Assembly: GCA_019634045.1 (NCBI GenBank)
Contig: JAHQWA010000185.1
Span: forward strand, 1-61,529
DNA length: 61,529 bases
Direction: 5' to 3'
Origin: Saprospiraceae bacterium
GTDB lineage: Bacteria > Bacteroidota > Bacteroidia > Chitinophagales > Saprospiraceae
A model generated the notes under the pieces. It saw only the letters and a program-made list of their open reading frames with translations, ran no database searches and was not told the DNA's origin. Shown here piece after piece: positions 18,961 to 28,459 of this stretch; position 1 is the first letter of the stretch, and the number at the start of each line of letters is the position of its first letter. The translations under genes and the position numbers were made by a program.

Positions 18961-21513
18961 ATGAAAAAAACTTATCAGCCTTCTAGGCCATCTCAGGCCT
19001 TGCTGCTCTTCTTTTTATTATTAATGATTCCCGTGTTAGGCTTGGCCCAACCACAAGGTCCTAGAGGACCCAAGGGGGATAAAGGGCAGGATGAAAAGAA
19101 GAAGGAAAAACCTAAGACTTTTCAAGATATCATTACCAAGGATGCCGAAACCATGGAAGGCATGCTACATGTCCATAAGGTAGGGGATAAAAGATACTTC
19201 GAAATCCCAGAATCTCTTTTCGGACGAGATATCATGGCTATTACCCGAATGTCCAAAACACCTACTGGAGCGGGATATGGTGGAGAACAAGCCAATCGGC
19301 AGGTATTTCGATTTGAGAAAGGCCCTAAGAAAAACGTCTTCATTCGAATCGTCAGCTACATCAATGTGGCAGATAGCCTAGAACCTATTTACCAGGCTGT
19401 ACAGAATTCCAATGTAAACCCCATTGCTGCCTCCTTTGACATCAAAGCGGAACGCAAAGACACCTCCGTCCTGGTTGAAGTTGGACCATTCTTTGAAAAG
19501 CCCAATCAAGCTTTCGATATCTCTACCCGGACGAAGAGTCGCTATAAAATGAAAGCGATACAGAAGGATCGTTCTTACATTGAAAGCATCAAAGCCTTCC
19601 CCATTAATGTGGAAGTTCGCAGTGTGAAGACCTATTCGGTCACACCTCCAACTCCCCCGCGCCCCGGAGCCACTGGCCGTTCCCGAACCATCGATTTGAC
19701 CGCTGGTGTGGCCGCTGGAGCAGTGACCTTTGAATTGAATACCTCCATGATCCTATTGCCGGAAACGCCCATGCGCAGAAGGTTATTCGATCCTCGAGTG
19801 GGTATTTTCTCCAATCGCTACACCTTGTTCGATGGAGAAGGTCAAAGATCAGAGACGGAGACCTTCACCGTCCGATGGCGCCTAGAGGCAAAGAATGCAG
19901 CCGATGCTCGCCGGCAGCAAAATGGAGAATTGATTGAACCAGCCAAACCTATCGTATTCTATATCGATCCCGCCACGCCGGTGAAATGGCGCGCCTTCCT
20001 TAAGCAAGGAGTGGAAGATTGGCAAGTGGCCTTCGAACAAGCCGGCTGGAAGAATGCCATTCAAGCTAAAGATTGGCCGGAGGATGATCCTAATATGAGT
20101 TTGGAAGATGCCAGATTTTCTGTGATCCGCTACTTCGCCTCAAGCATTCAGAATGCCTATGGACCCAATGTCCACGATCCTCGTTCTGGTGAAATTTTGG
20201 AGAGCCATATCGGCTGGTATCACAATGTCATGATGCTGTTGAAGCGTTGGTATACGATCCAGGCTGCACCCAATGATCCGAATGCCCGCCCTAATGTCTT
20301 GGATGATGAATTAATGGGGAATTTAGTGCGATTCGTAGCAGCTCACGAAGTGGGACATACCATTGGGTTACGGCATAATTTTGGTGCCAGTAATGCTACT
20401 CCGGTAGAAAAACTCCGAGACCCAGCCTTTATGGCGGCCCATGGTCATACTTCTTCCATTATGGACTATGCTCGCTTCAACTACGTGGCGCAGCCTGAAG
20501 ATGGAGTTAAAGATCTTTTCCCAAGAGTTGGAGATTACGATAAGTGGGCCATTGAATGGAATTACAAACCCATCTACAATTCGAAGGACGAGTATGAGGA
20601 TCGTAAGATCCTAAACAAATGGTATAAGGACAAGGCGGCAGGAAATAACAGATTGTGGTTCATTACGGAAACTAGTTCCTACGACCCCCGCGCACAGTCT
20701 GAAGATGTTGGGGACAACTCCATGCAAGCTTCTGAGTACGGCATCAAGAACTTGAAACGTATTATTCCAAATATCTTAGAATGGACAGAGGAAGAGGCTA
20801 AGACCTATGGCATGGCCAAAGAAACCTATGATGGGGTAGTCGGTCAATACCGACGCTACATTGGGCATGTCACGAAATGGGTTGGGGGTGTGTTTGAAAC
20901 GCCTAAAACCTATGACCAGGAAGAGGTTGTTTATGAACCTGCTCCGAAGGATATGCAAAAAAGCGCGATTAATTTCTTGAATCGCCACTTGTTCATGACT
21001 CCAACTTGGATGCTAGACCCGAATATCCTCAATAAATTGAGACCAGACCAAGGGGTAGCTGCGGTGGCAAGACTACAGGAATCTACGCTAAATAGCTTGA
21101 TGTCAGTTTCAAGATTGCAGCGGATTATTGAGACGGAATCACGTGGTGGTGATGTGTATAGTATGGAGGAAATGTATGATGACCTATACAAGGGCATTTG
21201 GAGTGAATTGAATCAAAATGGAACCATCAGCACACATCGTCGCAACTTGCAAAAAATGTACGTGGAGAAAATGATCAGTATGCTAGAGCCAAAGGCTAGC
21301 AGCGGATTTAGATTTTCATTTGGTGGTGCAGGTGTCACCGGTCCATCGATGAATCCTAAGTTTACAGATATTGTTTCTATGTCTCATGGCACCTTGTTGC
21401 GCTTACATGGAGACTTGAAGAAGGCCTCCAAGAAATACGGTAATAATCTTAGTGGATATCACGTAAAAGATTGCATGCGTCGAATTGAAGACGCACTAGA
21501 TATGGACGATTAA
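18961..21513 (+). CDS. Secreted zinc metalloprotease, DUF5117/DUF4953/DUF5118 type (850 aa)
   Basis: The start at 18961 (MKKTYQPSRPSQALLLFFLL) is preferred over the frame start at 18943 because it leads straight into a signal peptide ending near GLAQ. A short collagen-like run (GPRGPKGDKG) follows. The catalytic motif is HEVGHTIGLRH at 462-472, an extended HExxHxxGxxH zincin signature, with a Met-turn-like SIMDYARF downstream. The flanking regions match the large Bacteroidota zinc-dependent metalloproteases. It probably acts on peptides outside the cytoplasm. Regulation is not visible. Confidence 0.9.
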   Translation: MKKTYQPSRPSQALLLFFLLLMIPVLGLAQPQGPRGPKGDKGQDEKKKEKPKTFQDIITKDAETMEGMLHVHKVGDKRYFEIPESLFGRDIMAITRMSKTPTGAGYGGEQANRQVFRFEKGPKKNVFIRIVSYINVADSLEPIYQAVQNSNVNPIAASFDIKAERKDTSVLVEVGPFFEKPNQAFDISTRTKSRYKMKAIQKDRSYIESIKAFPINVEVRSVKTYSVTPPTPPRPGATGRSRTIDLTAGVAAGAVTFELNTSMILLPETPMRRRLFDPRVGIFSNRYTLFDGEGQRSETETFTVRWRLEAKNAADARRQQNGELIEPAKPIVFYIDPATPVKWRAFLKQGVEDWQVAFEQAGWKNAIQAKDWPEDDPNMSLEDARFSVIRYFASSIQNAYGPNVHDPRSGEILESHIGWYHNVMMLLKRWYTIQAAPNDPNARPNVLDDELMGNLVRFVAAHEVGHTIGLRHNFGASNATPVEKLRDPAFMAAHGHTSSIMDYARFNYVAQPEDGVKDLFPRVGDYDKWAIEWNYKPIYNSKDEYEDRKILNKWYKDKAAGNNRLWFITETSSYDPRAQSEDVGDNSMQASEYGIKNLKRIIPNILEWTEEEAKTYGMAKETYDGVVGQYRRYIGHVTKWVGGVFETPKTYDQEEVVYEPAPKDMQKSAINFLNRHLFMTPTWMLDPNILNKLRPDQGVAAVARLQESTLNSLMSVSRLQRIIETESRGGDVYSMEEMYDDLYKGIWSELNQNGTISTHRRNLQKMYVEKMISMLEPKASSGFRFSFGGAGVTGPSMNPKFTDIVSMSHGTLLRLHGDLKKASKKYGNNLSGYHVKDCMRRIEDALDMDD

Positions 21514-21537
21514 AACGGAATTTTCACTTCACGGCTT

Positions 21538-21574
21538 TCTGCTCCGGTGCGGCTTTTAGCTGCTCCGGAGCAGA
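21538..21574. terminator. Hairpin between convergent genes
   Basis: TCTGCTCCGG (21538-21547) pairs with CCGGAGCAGA (21565-21574). The right arm lies inside a self-complementary CTGCTCCGGAGCAG (21560-21573), so two alternative folds compete. It lies between the protease stop and the DUF2147 stop and has no T-run, so termination is likely but not certain. Confidence 0.5.
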
Positions 21575-21580
21575 ATGACA

Positions 21581-22000
21581 TCATATTTCAACCCGCTTAA
21601 GCGTTGCTGTTCTACCTAACCAAGAAACACCTACATAGCCTCTCATCTTCAAGGTTTTACCGTCGTCCTCTAGCCACAGCTTTCCGGAATAGGACTTGCC
21701 ATTATCAATGGAGTAGACTTTCCCTTTTTCGTATTTCCCATTTTTGAAAACAAACTCCTTGAGGAATACCATGCCAATTATACTACGTTCGCGTAATGTC
21801 GGGTTGGGATTATGCACATCTTTGCGAGCTTGTTTCCGCCAGAGGATTTTACCGAAGTAGCGGCCATTTTCTTGATAAATTTCAATCTTACCCTGCTTAT
21901 CTCCTGTCCAGTATTGTCCAATAATTTGTTGCCCTGGCTCAACTTGCTTTTCTGAAAACTGCAATAGCAAAAAGGCGAATATGGAGTACTTCACAAACAT
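21581..22000 (-). CDS. DUF2147 domain secreted protein
   Basis: The 139-residue protein has a signal peptide (MFVKYSIFAFLLLQFSEKQV) and a single DUF2147 beta-barrel-like domain: GQYWTGDKQGKIEIYQENGR, YFGKILWRK, IGMVFLKEFVFKNGKYEKGK, GKSYSGKLWLEDDGKTLKM and RGYVGVSWLGRT. Family members are small periplasmic proteins of unknown biochemical role. It lies 21 bp downstream of the epimerase gene and may be cotranscribed with it. Confidence 0.85.
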   Translation of the reverse strand: MFVKYSIFAFLLLQFSEKQVEPGQQIIGQYWTGDKQGKIEIYQENGRYFGKILWRKQARKDVHNPNPTLRERSIIGMVFLKEFVFKNGKYEKGKVYSIDNGKSYSGKLWLEDDGKTLKMRGYVGVSWLGRTATLKRVEI

Positions 22001-22021
22001 GATTATTCAATTTTTAGATGA

Positions 22022-22987
22022 TCAATTGGTCGTCATGGCAGCGATGCCCTCTTTAAAGGAAATGGCATTCCGGTATTGAAGTTCCTGCCTAGCCTTCTGA
22101 TCCGAAACGGAAAACTCCGTTCCCATCAATCGGATCATCAACGGAGCAACTGGTGGACGAGATTTTAGCCCCAATATCTTCCATGCTCCACCTACTATAT
22201 GAGCCACTATGATGGCCAATCCTCTTGGCAGGACCTTGTTGCCCGGGTCAAGCCCTTCCGCCTGAAGAATAGCTGTGAAAGTTTCACGTACACTCCTTCG
22301 ATCTCCATCCGTTACGAAGTAGGCTTCTCCTCCTTTAGAAGATTTTATGGCGGCCAAAATAGCATTGGCCAGATTCAAGACATGAATGGTTGAGAGGACA
22401 TGGTTTCCCCCTCCGATCCATCTCCATTTTCCCTCCTTTACGGTGGCCAATAAGTCTTGGTAATGATGGTTGTTGGGTCCCCAAATAGCTGGTGGTCGCA
22501 GTGAAATCGTTTGAAAATTCTTGCTGTTGGCATTCAGAACCGCTCGTTCAGCCAATGCTTTGGTTTTAGGGTATAAATCCCTGGGAAGGTGAGGTTGCGC
22601 TTGTTTTTCGGTAAGATTGTGTATGGGTGAACCTGGAATCACAGGAGCTGCGCTAATATAAATGAAGCGCTTTATCCCTGCCTCTTGGGCTAAGCCTAAT
22701 AGATTTTTCGTTGCTTCGACATTTAGTTTGTAGTACGGCTGGGGATCGTACGTGAAATCCATGTAGGCAGCGGAATGCAAGACGTAATCGCAGGCTCGCA
22801 GGGTTTCCATGATCGTATTCCCTAAGGCCGTCAAATCACCTTCTACAGCGGTAGCCCCCAGTGACTCAACTTTCTCTTTCGAACTAGCTGATCTTGCCAA
22901 GGCAAAAACAGCATAACCTTCTTTGATCAAGGCGGGTATGATATTTCGTCCAACAAATCCTGATCCTCCCGTGACAAAAATTCTCAT
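22022..22987 (-). CDS. NAD-dependent epimerase/dehydratase (extended SDR)
   Basis: From the preferred start MRIFVTGGSGFVGRNIIPAL at 22987 (nine codons inside the open frame) the product has 321 residues. It shows the Rossmann motif GGSGFVG (7-13), the active-site YPKTK and the substrate region SLRPPAIWGPNNHHY. This resembles sterol/dihydroflavonol-type 3-beta-hydroxysteroid dehydrogenase-like epimerases. The substrate cannot be assigned. It is followed by the DUF2147 gene and preceded by the AraC gene with an 88-bp gap. Confidence 0.8.
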   Translation of the reverse strand: MRIFVTGGSGFVGRNIIPALIKEGYAVFALARSASSKEKVESLGATAVEGDLTALGNTIMETLRACDYVLHSAAYMDFTYDPQPYYKLNVEATKNLLGLAQEAGIKRFIYISAAPVIPGSPIHNLTEKQAQPHLPRDLYPKTKALAERAVLNANSKNFQTISLRPPAIWGPNNHHYQDLLATVKEGKWRWIGGGNHVLSTIHVLNLANAILAAIKSSKGGEAYFVTDGDRRSVRETFTAILQAEGLDPGNKVLPRGLAIIVAHIVGGAWKILGLKSRPPVAPLMIRLMGTEFSVSDQKARQELQYRNAISFKEGIAAMTTN

Positions 22988-23075
22988 GACTTTTTTATCA
23001 CAAATTTGGGGCAAATAGCCGGACGATCATTAGCCCTATGAGACTAGCTCTTATCCCTATAGGACTTCTATTGTG

Positions 23076-24032
23076 CTAAACATCGGAAGGTAAAGTACCG
23101 AAGTGCTTCTTAAAGGCTAGGGTGAATTTTGAGGGGTGCGAATAGCCCAGCTGATAACTGATTTCTGATGCGCTTTTTTGTTTTTCCTGGAGCTGACTTT
23201 TGGCATATTCCATTTTAATTCGCAAGTGATACTGTAGGGGTGGTTGACCAAAAACCTGCTTGAAACTTGTTTTGAATTTAGTTTTACTCATAGCGGCTAT
23301 CTTCGCTAGATCAGCAATCCCAGGAGGGTTTCGTCGCAAAGGATCTCTGAGATTCGCTGCCGCCAGGAATAAGCCTTGAATATCTTGAGGGTGCAAATTT
23401 TCGTACCCATTCTCTGCTTCTCTATTTCTAAGTTTAGCAATAAATTGCCGAAGAAAAAGCAAGGTATTGGCTTGAATGAGAAGCCGATCACGGAAATTAT
23501 TGGTGCAGGCCCGCAGCAAACGCTCACTCGCCGTGTCCAGATCTTCATAGATGATGGCTTGTGAGCTACTATCAAGTAATGTTAGCTCGATCCCAAATCT
23601 ATCCGTTAGAAAAGATCTACGAAAGCGGATTAGGAATATGTTATAGGCCTGATTTGGAGAGCTGGCACTGCGAACTTGTGTTCCAGGTGTATACAATAGC
23701 ATCCCTGAAGGTAAATACCGCTGTAATTGGAGTGCTTGCTCATTGACCTGCTTCTCTACTATTGCCTCCGAAAGATTAATGTTCAGCAACAACCAGTCAC
23801 TATCAACTGGATTACGAGAATGGATAGCAAATGCCTGACTTAGCACAAACTGAAATTGTAGCACCTCAACTTCTAGAGGAATATTGAATCGATCGACAAT
23901 ACCCTCACCAAACTTGGAATGGAGCATGAACTGTTGTTCAGTTGCCTCGCCTTCCAATTGGATGCTAAACTGGTCAAAGATCGGCTCTGATACGTTAATC
24001 TGTAGTGTATTTTGGTCAACCCGTTCTTGCAT
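23076..24032 (-). CDS. AraC-family transcriptional regulator
   Basis: A 318-residue protein with a C-terminal AraC/XylS double helix-turn-helix (about 225-318): IADLAKIAAMSKTKFKTSFK, QVFGQPPLQYHLRIKMEYAK and the signature ISYQLGYSHPSKFTLAFKKH. The N-terminal 200 residues are a beta-rich effector domain I cannot name. Its ATG directly abuts the TAA of the DUF1501 gene, so it is almost certainly translated from the same mRNA and may control that operon or its substrate response. Confidence 0.9.
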   Translation of the reverse strand: MQERVDQNTLQINVSEPIFDQFSIQLEGEATEQQFMLHSKFGEGIVDRFNIPLEVEVLQFQFVLSQAFAIHSRNPVDSDWLLLNINLSEAIVEKQVNEQALQLQRYLPSGMLLYTPGTQVRSASSPNQAYNIFLIRFRRSFLTDRFGIELTLLDSSSQAIIYEDLDTASERLLRACTNNFRDRLLIQANTLLFLRQFIAKLRNREAENGYENLHPQDIQGLFLAAANLRDPLRRNPPGIADLAKIAAMSKTKFKTSFKQVFGQPPLQYHLRIKMEYAKSQLQEKQKSASEISYQLGYSHPSKFTLAFKKHFGTLPSDV

Positions 24033-25457
24033 TTAAGCAAGTAAGTCTTTTATAAGCTTTCCTCCAAATTGTGACAATTGCTTATAACGCCCACCGTGTA
24101 GATATGTCAATTTGTTGTCGTCTAGGCCTAGTAGGTGCAGCAGTGTAACATGTAGATCACTGATTGGGTGTACGACCTCCACTGCCTCTTGACCCAATTC
24201 GTCGGTAGCACCAATGGTATGTCCTGCCTTAACCCCACCTCCTGCTAACCAAATAGCCATAGCATCGGGATTGTGATCGCGACCATAGGCTATTCCACCT
24301 TCTCGTATTCCATTGTCCGCGGTTCTACCAAACTCTCCAGAGCAAACGATGAGCGTTTCTTCCAGTAGGCCTCTTCGTTTCAAATCCGTTATTAAACCTG
24401 CAATGGGCTTGTCAATGCTCTTGATCAAATTCCCATGTGCTCTTTCGAGGAAATCATGAGAGTCCCAGCCAGAGGAGTACATTTGCACAAAGCGAACGCC
24501 TTTCTCTACTAACCGCCTAGCCAATAGACATTTTCTGCCAAAATCATGCGTAGCGGGTTCGTCAAGGCCATACAAGGCCTTGGTTTTATCGGTTTCTTTA
24601 TCCAGGTCGATGATATCCGGCACCTCCATCTGCATGCGAAAGGCCAATTCGTAATTTGCCATCCGTGCCCGTAGTTCATCCTCCTCGGGATGAAGTCTAC
24701 TATGTTTCTCATTAAAGGCCTGTATCAGATCTATGCTTTTCCGTTGATGATAGCGACTTAAGCCGGGTGGAGGTTCAATATTGAGAATGGGAGTGCCACT
24801 TGGTCGGAAGGTTGTGCCTTGAAATTGAGCGGGTAGAAACCCGTTGGACCAATTGGCTGATCCTCCCTGTGGAAAGGCCAGCTCTGGTAGTACCACAAAA
24901 GCAGGCAGATTATCATTTACAGAACCAAGTCCATAAGCCGTCCAGGCTCCAAAGGCCGGATCACCCCCAAACTGATTGCCTGTGTTTAACTGATACATAG
25001 CAGTTGGATGGTTTACCGATTTAGCCTGTCCCCCTCGATAGAAGCAGATGTCATCAGCCACCTTGGGCAAATGCACAAAAGGGCTACTCATGTCTGCCCC
25101 CGATTCACCGACCTTTCTGCTTTTGAAGGGACTTTGCACGATATAGCGATTCCCGGATGACATGGCTGAAAACTGCTCTCCTTTGCGCTCAAACTTACTT
25201 AGGTGATACTTTTCCAATGCTGGTTTCGGATCAAAGGTATCAATATGACTGGGGCCCCCTTCAAGCGTAATGAAGATTACCGACTTAGCTTTTGGGATCA
25301 ACATCGGTGGCTTAGACTCAAGCGGATTCTTGGGTGCCTTATCGATCTTTGGGCTTGATTCACATCCCAATAAACTGCTTAAGGCAATGGCCCCAATTCC
25401 TGCTCCCAGGCCATACATGAAATGTCGTCGATTCCAATATTTTTGCTCAGAAGACAT
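24033..25457 (-). CDS. DUF1501 (sulfatase-like) Tat-exported lipoprotein
   Basis: From MSSEQKYWNRRHFMYGLGAG at 25457 the product has 474 residues. A twin-Arg pair (R10-R11) and lipobox LLGC (Cys32) indicate Tat export and lipidation. The body matches DUF1501: VIFITLEGGPSHIDTFDPKP, VRFVQMYSSGWDSHDFLERA, CSGEFGRT and HPISDLHVTLLHLLGLDD. Family members are alkaline-phosphatase-superfamily proteins nearly always paired with DUF1549/DUF1553 proteins, as here with an 11-bp overlap. The enzymatic activity of this family is not established. Confidence 0.9.
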   Translation of the reverse strand: MSSEQKYWNRRHFMYGLGAGIGAIALSSLLGCESSPKIDKAPKNPLESKPPMLIPKAKSVIFITLEGGPSHIDTFDPKPALEKYHLSKFERKGEQFSAMSSGNRYIVQSPFKSRKVGESGADMSSPFVHLPKVADDICFYRGGQAKSVNHPTAMYQLNTGNQFGGDPAFGAWTAYGLGSVNDNLPAFVVLPELAFPQGGSANWSNGFLPAQFQGTTFRPSGTPILNIEPPPGLSRYHQRKSIDLIQAFNEKHSRLHPEEDELRARMANYELAFRMQMEVPDIIDLDKETDKTKALYGLDEPATHDFGRKCLLARRLVEKGVRFVQMYSSGWDSHDFLERAHGNLIKSIDKPIAGLITDLKRRGLLEETLIVCSGEFGRTADNGIREGGIAYGRDHNPDAMAIWLAGGGVKAGHTIGATDELGQEAVEVVHPISDLHVTLLHLLGLDDNKLTYLHGGRYKQLSQFGGKLIKDLLA

Positions 25458-28239
25458 ACAAAAATTCATTTGTGTTAAACAAAACCATAGCTAAATCAGC
25501 CAGTGCTCTCGTGCTGGTGCTGACGTCGGCGTCCTTTGCATCAGGCTGGTAATTTTGGAATACGTCAAGTTCTTCGACGTATTCAAAGGGTTCACCGGTC
25601 ATTTCTTCAAACATTCTTCTCCTTACTGTGGTGGGGTAGGACACGGGCTGAGCTGGATGGGAACTGTGATACGCCTCCATTTCCTGTACATAATCCAGTG
25701 CCTGAGCTAATTCTTTAGTATCCATAGGGCGATTCCAACAAAGGTGTGCGGCCAGTTGAATGCGTTTTTCTAGGTCCGTGTTCTCTTCTTTTTGGAGTCG
25801 AAGAGACAAGGCTATAGCTCGGTCTCTCAACTGTTTGCTATTCAATAAAGTAAAGACCTGAGGGGCGACGGTGGATGAGTTTCGTCTTTCACAGGAAACT
25901 TCACTGGGAGGTTGATTGAATACCCGTAAGAAAGGATCTGGAAGGTTACGGATTTTTTCAGCGTAAATGGTTCGTCTGTTTCTGGCTGCTTGGGTCGGCG
26001 ATGGCTGGTAGGCCATCGCGATAGATCCCATTGTATGCCGGGCTTGCAAAGCAATTTCCTCGTTGATTTCGGGGCGAATCGGAATTCCTCCCAAGCTGCG
26101 ATTTAATTCACCGCTAACTAATAAGATGGCATCACGAATTTCTTCTGCCCCCAGCCTTCTTGGGGTGTAGTGGGAGAGGAGACTGTTGTCCGGATCGACC
26201 TGATCCACCAGTTTGGTATATTTTGTTTGACTAGCTTGTTGATAAGCTTTAGAAGTCATTATTACTTTGTGTATGGCCTTCATTGACCAAGCTTGACGAA
26301 TAAAGGTTTGACACAACCAGTCCAATAGCTCCGGGTGGGAAGGCGGCTTCCCCGTTCCTCCGAAATTGTTACTCGTCTCCACCAAGCCTTTACCAAAGTG
26401 ATACTGCCAAATCCGGTTAACAATGGATCGAACTACCAACGGGTTTTCCCTTTCTGTTAACCAATTAGCAAAGGCTAGCCTCCGGCCATTTTGGGTCTGT
26501 GGAATGGGGTTTGGAGTTTCAAGCTCAGCATCTCCATCCGGTGGCTTGGCTATCGTGCTTAGCGAACTTAGTACTCCAGCTGGTACTTCCTCAAGCGGGG
26601 CGTAGATTGAGCCTCCGTTCAAGATATAAGTAGCAGGTGTTTGCTGCCCCACTTCTGCTGGTAAAAATGTATTCCTTCCACTATGGACTAGCTTATTTGG
26701 GCCATTGTAGACAGCGAAAGCGAAGGGCTCGAATCTCAACTTAGCTATATTTAGCGTTTGTCTACGTTTCTGCAATACTTTCCGATAACCAAGTTCCTCA
26801 AAGGTGAGTCCATAATAACGTGGTGGCTGCTGATCGTCTGGTAACTTTCTTCTAGTTCTCTTGTCCAGGTAAGCTTTGCCTTTCTCTCTGAACCACCCTC
26901 TGACCGCCTCCTCTTCCTTTTCGCGTATAGTCGCTTCTTCGGCTGCGGTCTTCCTAATCCATTCCGCAATACGTTCCCTTTCCGAAACTAGGCCTTCTTG
27001 GTTCTCTACCGGTAGAAAGGCCGCTTTTCGGCTAGCGAACTGGGTTGGGGCGAAAACAGCTTGGATGCTATAGTAATCTTTAGTGGGAATGGGATCATAT
27101 TTGTGGTCATGGCATTTGGCGCAACCAAGCGGAAGGGAGAGAAAGGTCTCACCTACAATATTGGTGACGTCATCCAAAAACAATTGGCGAGATTCAGCAG
27201 CGATGGCCATGCCTGTATGTTCCCAAGGGCCCATTCTGAGGAAACCCGTGGCAATAAGCATCTCCGGGTTATTTTGATCTAGCTCATCACCTGCTAACTG
27301 TTCCTCGATGAATTGATTATAAGGTTTGTCCTGATTGAAGGATCGGATTACATAATCTCGATAGCGCCAAGCATTGGGACGAACAAAGTCATTGGAATAG
27401 CCATCTGAATCGGCATATCGAACCACATCTAGCCAGTGCTTGCCCCATTGTTCTCCATAATGTGGACTTTCGAGCAGTCGATCGATCAAATGGCTATAGG
27501 CATCCTCGCTATTGTCGTTCATAAAAGCATCCACCTCTTCCGCTGTAGGAGGCAGTCCTGTTAAATCAAAGGTAGCTCGTCGAATAAGAGTTCGCTTATC
27601 CGCTTTATTGGCCATAGCTAAACCTACCTTCTTTAGCTTTTGATGTAGGAAAGCATCAACGGGATGCTCATATTGAGAGGTAGGGATCTCTGGATCAGTT
27701 AAAGGAAAGAACGCCCAGAGTTGGGAGCGTTTATACCGCCTTTTATCCCAGCTTTCATCTTGCCCGCCACTTGTTTTTACCTGGATTCGATCCCCGAAAT
27801 GCCAATCTCCACTGGCCAGAATCTCCGCTCTCTCCTCTTCTCCTGGCCAAACTGCACCAGCAGATACCCAATCCCTGAACCACTGAACTTCTTCAGTCGT
27901 TAGTTGCTCATCTTTTTTGGGAGGCATGATGGATTCTGGGTCATGGCCTTCAATGAATTGAATCAAAGGACTTTCATCGGGCTCACCAGGTATTACTGCG
28001 GCCTTCCCGGATTGTCCACCCTTAAGTAGGTCTGCGCGACTTAATAAACGAAAACCGCCTTCTATTTCCTCTGGTTGGTGGCCATGGCAACTCAGGCACT
28101 TGCGTTCTAGAACTGGATAGATCTCATGCACAAACATTTGCTTGGCAAAGAGAGGATCAACCGATTCTGGCTCCGAATCACAATTGGAGAAAAGAAGCAT
28201 GAAGGAAAGACTCCCTATCAGTAGTTGAAGGCTTCGCAT
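25447..28239 (-). CDS. PSCyt1-DUF1549-DUF1553 cytochrome-type lipoprotein (930 aa)
   Basis: The start at 28239 (MRSLQLLIGSLSFMLLFSNC) gives a lipoprotein signal with Cys20; the open frame extends 47 codons further without signal-like sequence. A planctomycete-type cytochrome domain follows, with heme motif CLSCH (48-52) and its usual tail (GGFRLLSRADLLKGG, IMPPKK). DUF1549 comes next (LIRRATFDLTGLPPTAEEVD) with a second motif CAKCHDHKYDPI, then DUF1553 (VNRIWQYHFGKGLVETSNNF, HYTPRRLGAEEIRDAILLVS). It is probably a periplasmic electron-transfer or polysaccharide-related enzyme working with the DUF1501 partner. The substrate is unknown. Confidence 0.9.
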   Translation of the reverse strand: MRSLQLLIGSLSFMLLFSNCDSEPESVDPLFAKQMFVHEIYPVLERKCLSCHGHQPEEIEGGFRLLSRADLLKGGQSGKAAVIPGEPDESPLIQFIEGHDPESIMPPKKDEQLTTEEVQWFRDWVSAGAVWPGEEERAEILASGDWHFGDRIQVKTSGGQDESWDKRRYKRSQLWAFFPLTDPEIPTSQYEHPVDAFLHQKLKKVGLAMANKADKRTLIRRATFDLTGLPPTAEEVDAFMNDNSEDAYSHLIDRLLESPHYGEQWGKHWLDVVRYADSDGYSNDFVRPNAWRYRDYVIRSFNQDKPYNQFIEEQLAGDELDQNNPEMLIATGFLRMGPWEHTGMAIAAESRQLFLDDVTNIVGETFLSLPLGCAKCHDHKYDPIPTKDYYSIQAVFAPTQFASRKAAFLPVENQEGLVSERERIAEWIRKTAAEEATIREKEEEAVRGWFREKGKAYLDKRTRRKLPDDQQPPRYYGLTFEELGYRKVLQKRRQTLNIAKLRFEPFAFAVYNGPNKLVHSGRNTFLPAEVGQQTPATYILNGGSIYAPLEEVPAGVLSSLSTIAKPPDGDAELETPNPIPQTQNGRRLAFANWLTERENPLVVRSIVNRIWQYHFGKGLVETSNNFGGTGKPPSHPELLDWLCQTFIRQAWSMKAIHKVIMTSKAYQQASQTKYTKLVDQVDPDNSLLSHYTPRRLGAEEIRDAILLVSGELNRSLGGIPIRPEINEEIALQARHTMGSIAMAYQPSPTQAARNRRTIYAEKIRNLPDPFLRVFNQPPSEVSCERRNSSTVAPQVFTLLNSKQLRDRAIALSLRLQKEENTDLEKRIQLAAHLCWNRPMDTKELAQALDYVQEMEAYHSSHPAQPVSYPTTVRRRMFEEMTGEPFEYVEELDVFQNYQPDAKDADVSTSTRALADLAMVLFNTNEFLYVF

Positions 28240-28459
28240 ACGGGAGAAACTTGTATTAAAGTTGGTATTTAAAAAGGATACGCACAATTGCGCTATCCTT
28301 CTTAAATGTAAGAAATTTTGCAGTAAAACACGTCCTTTCTGAAAACCAAGACCAATACTCGTTGTGAATCCAAAATTCAATCTGCTCTAGAGAACCATTC
28401 TAGTTCTGTCTTGTTGCCCTTGCATAATTTTCATCTATAGTTAAGTAAGATCAATTTAC

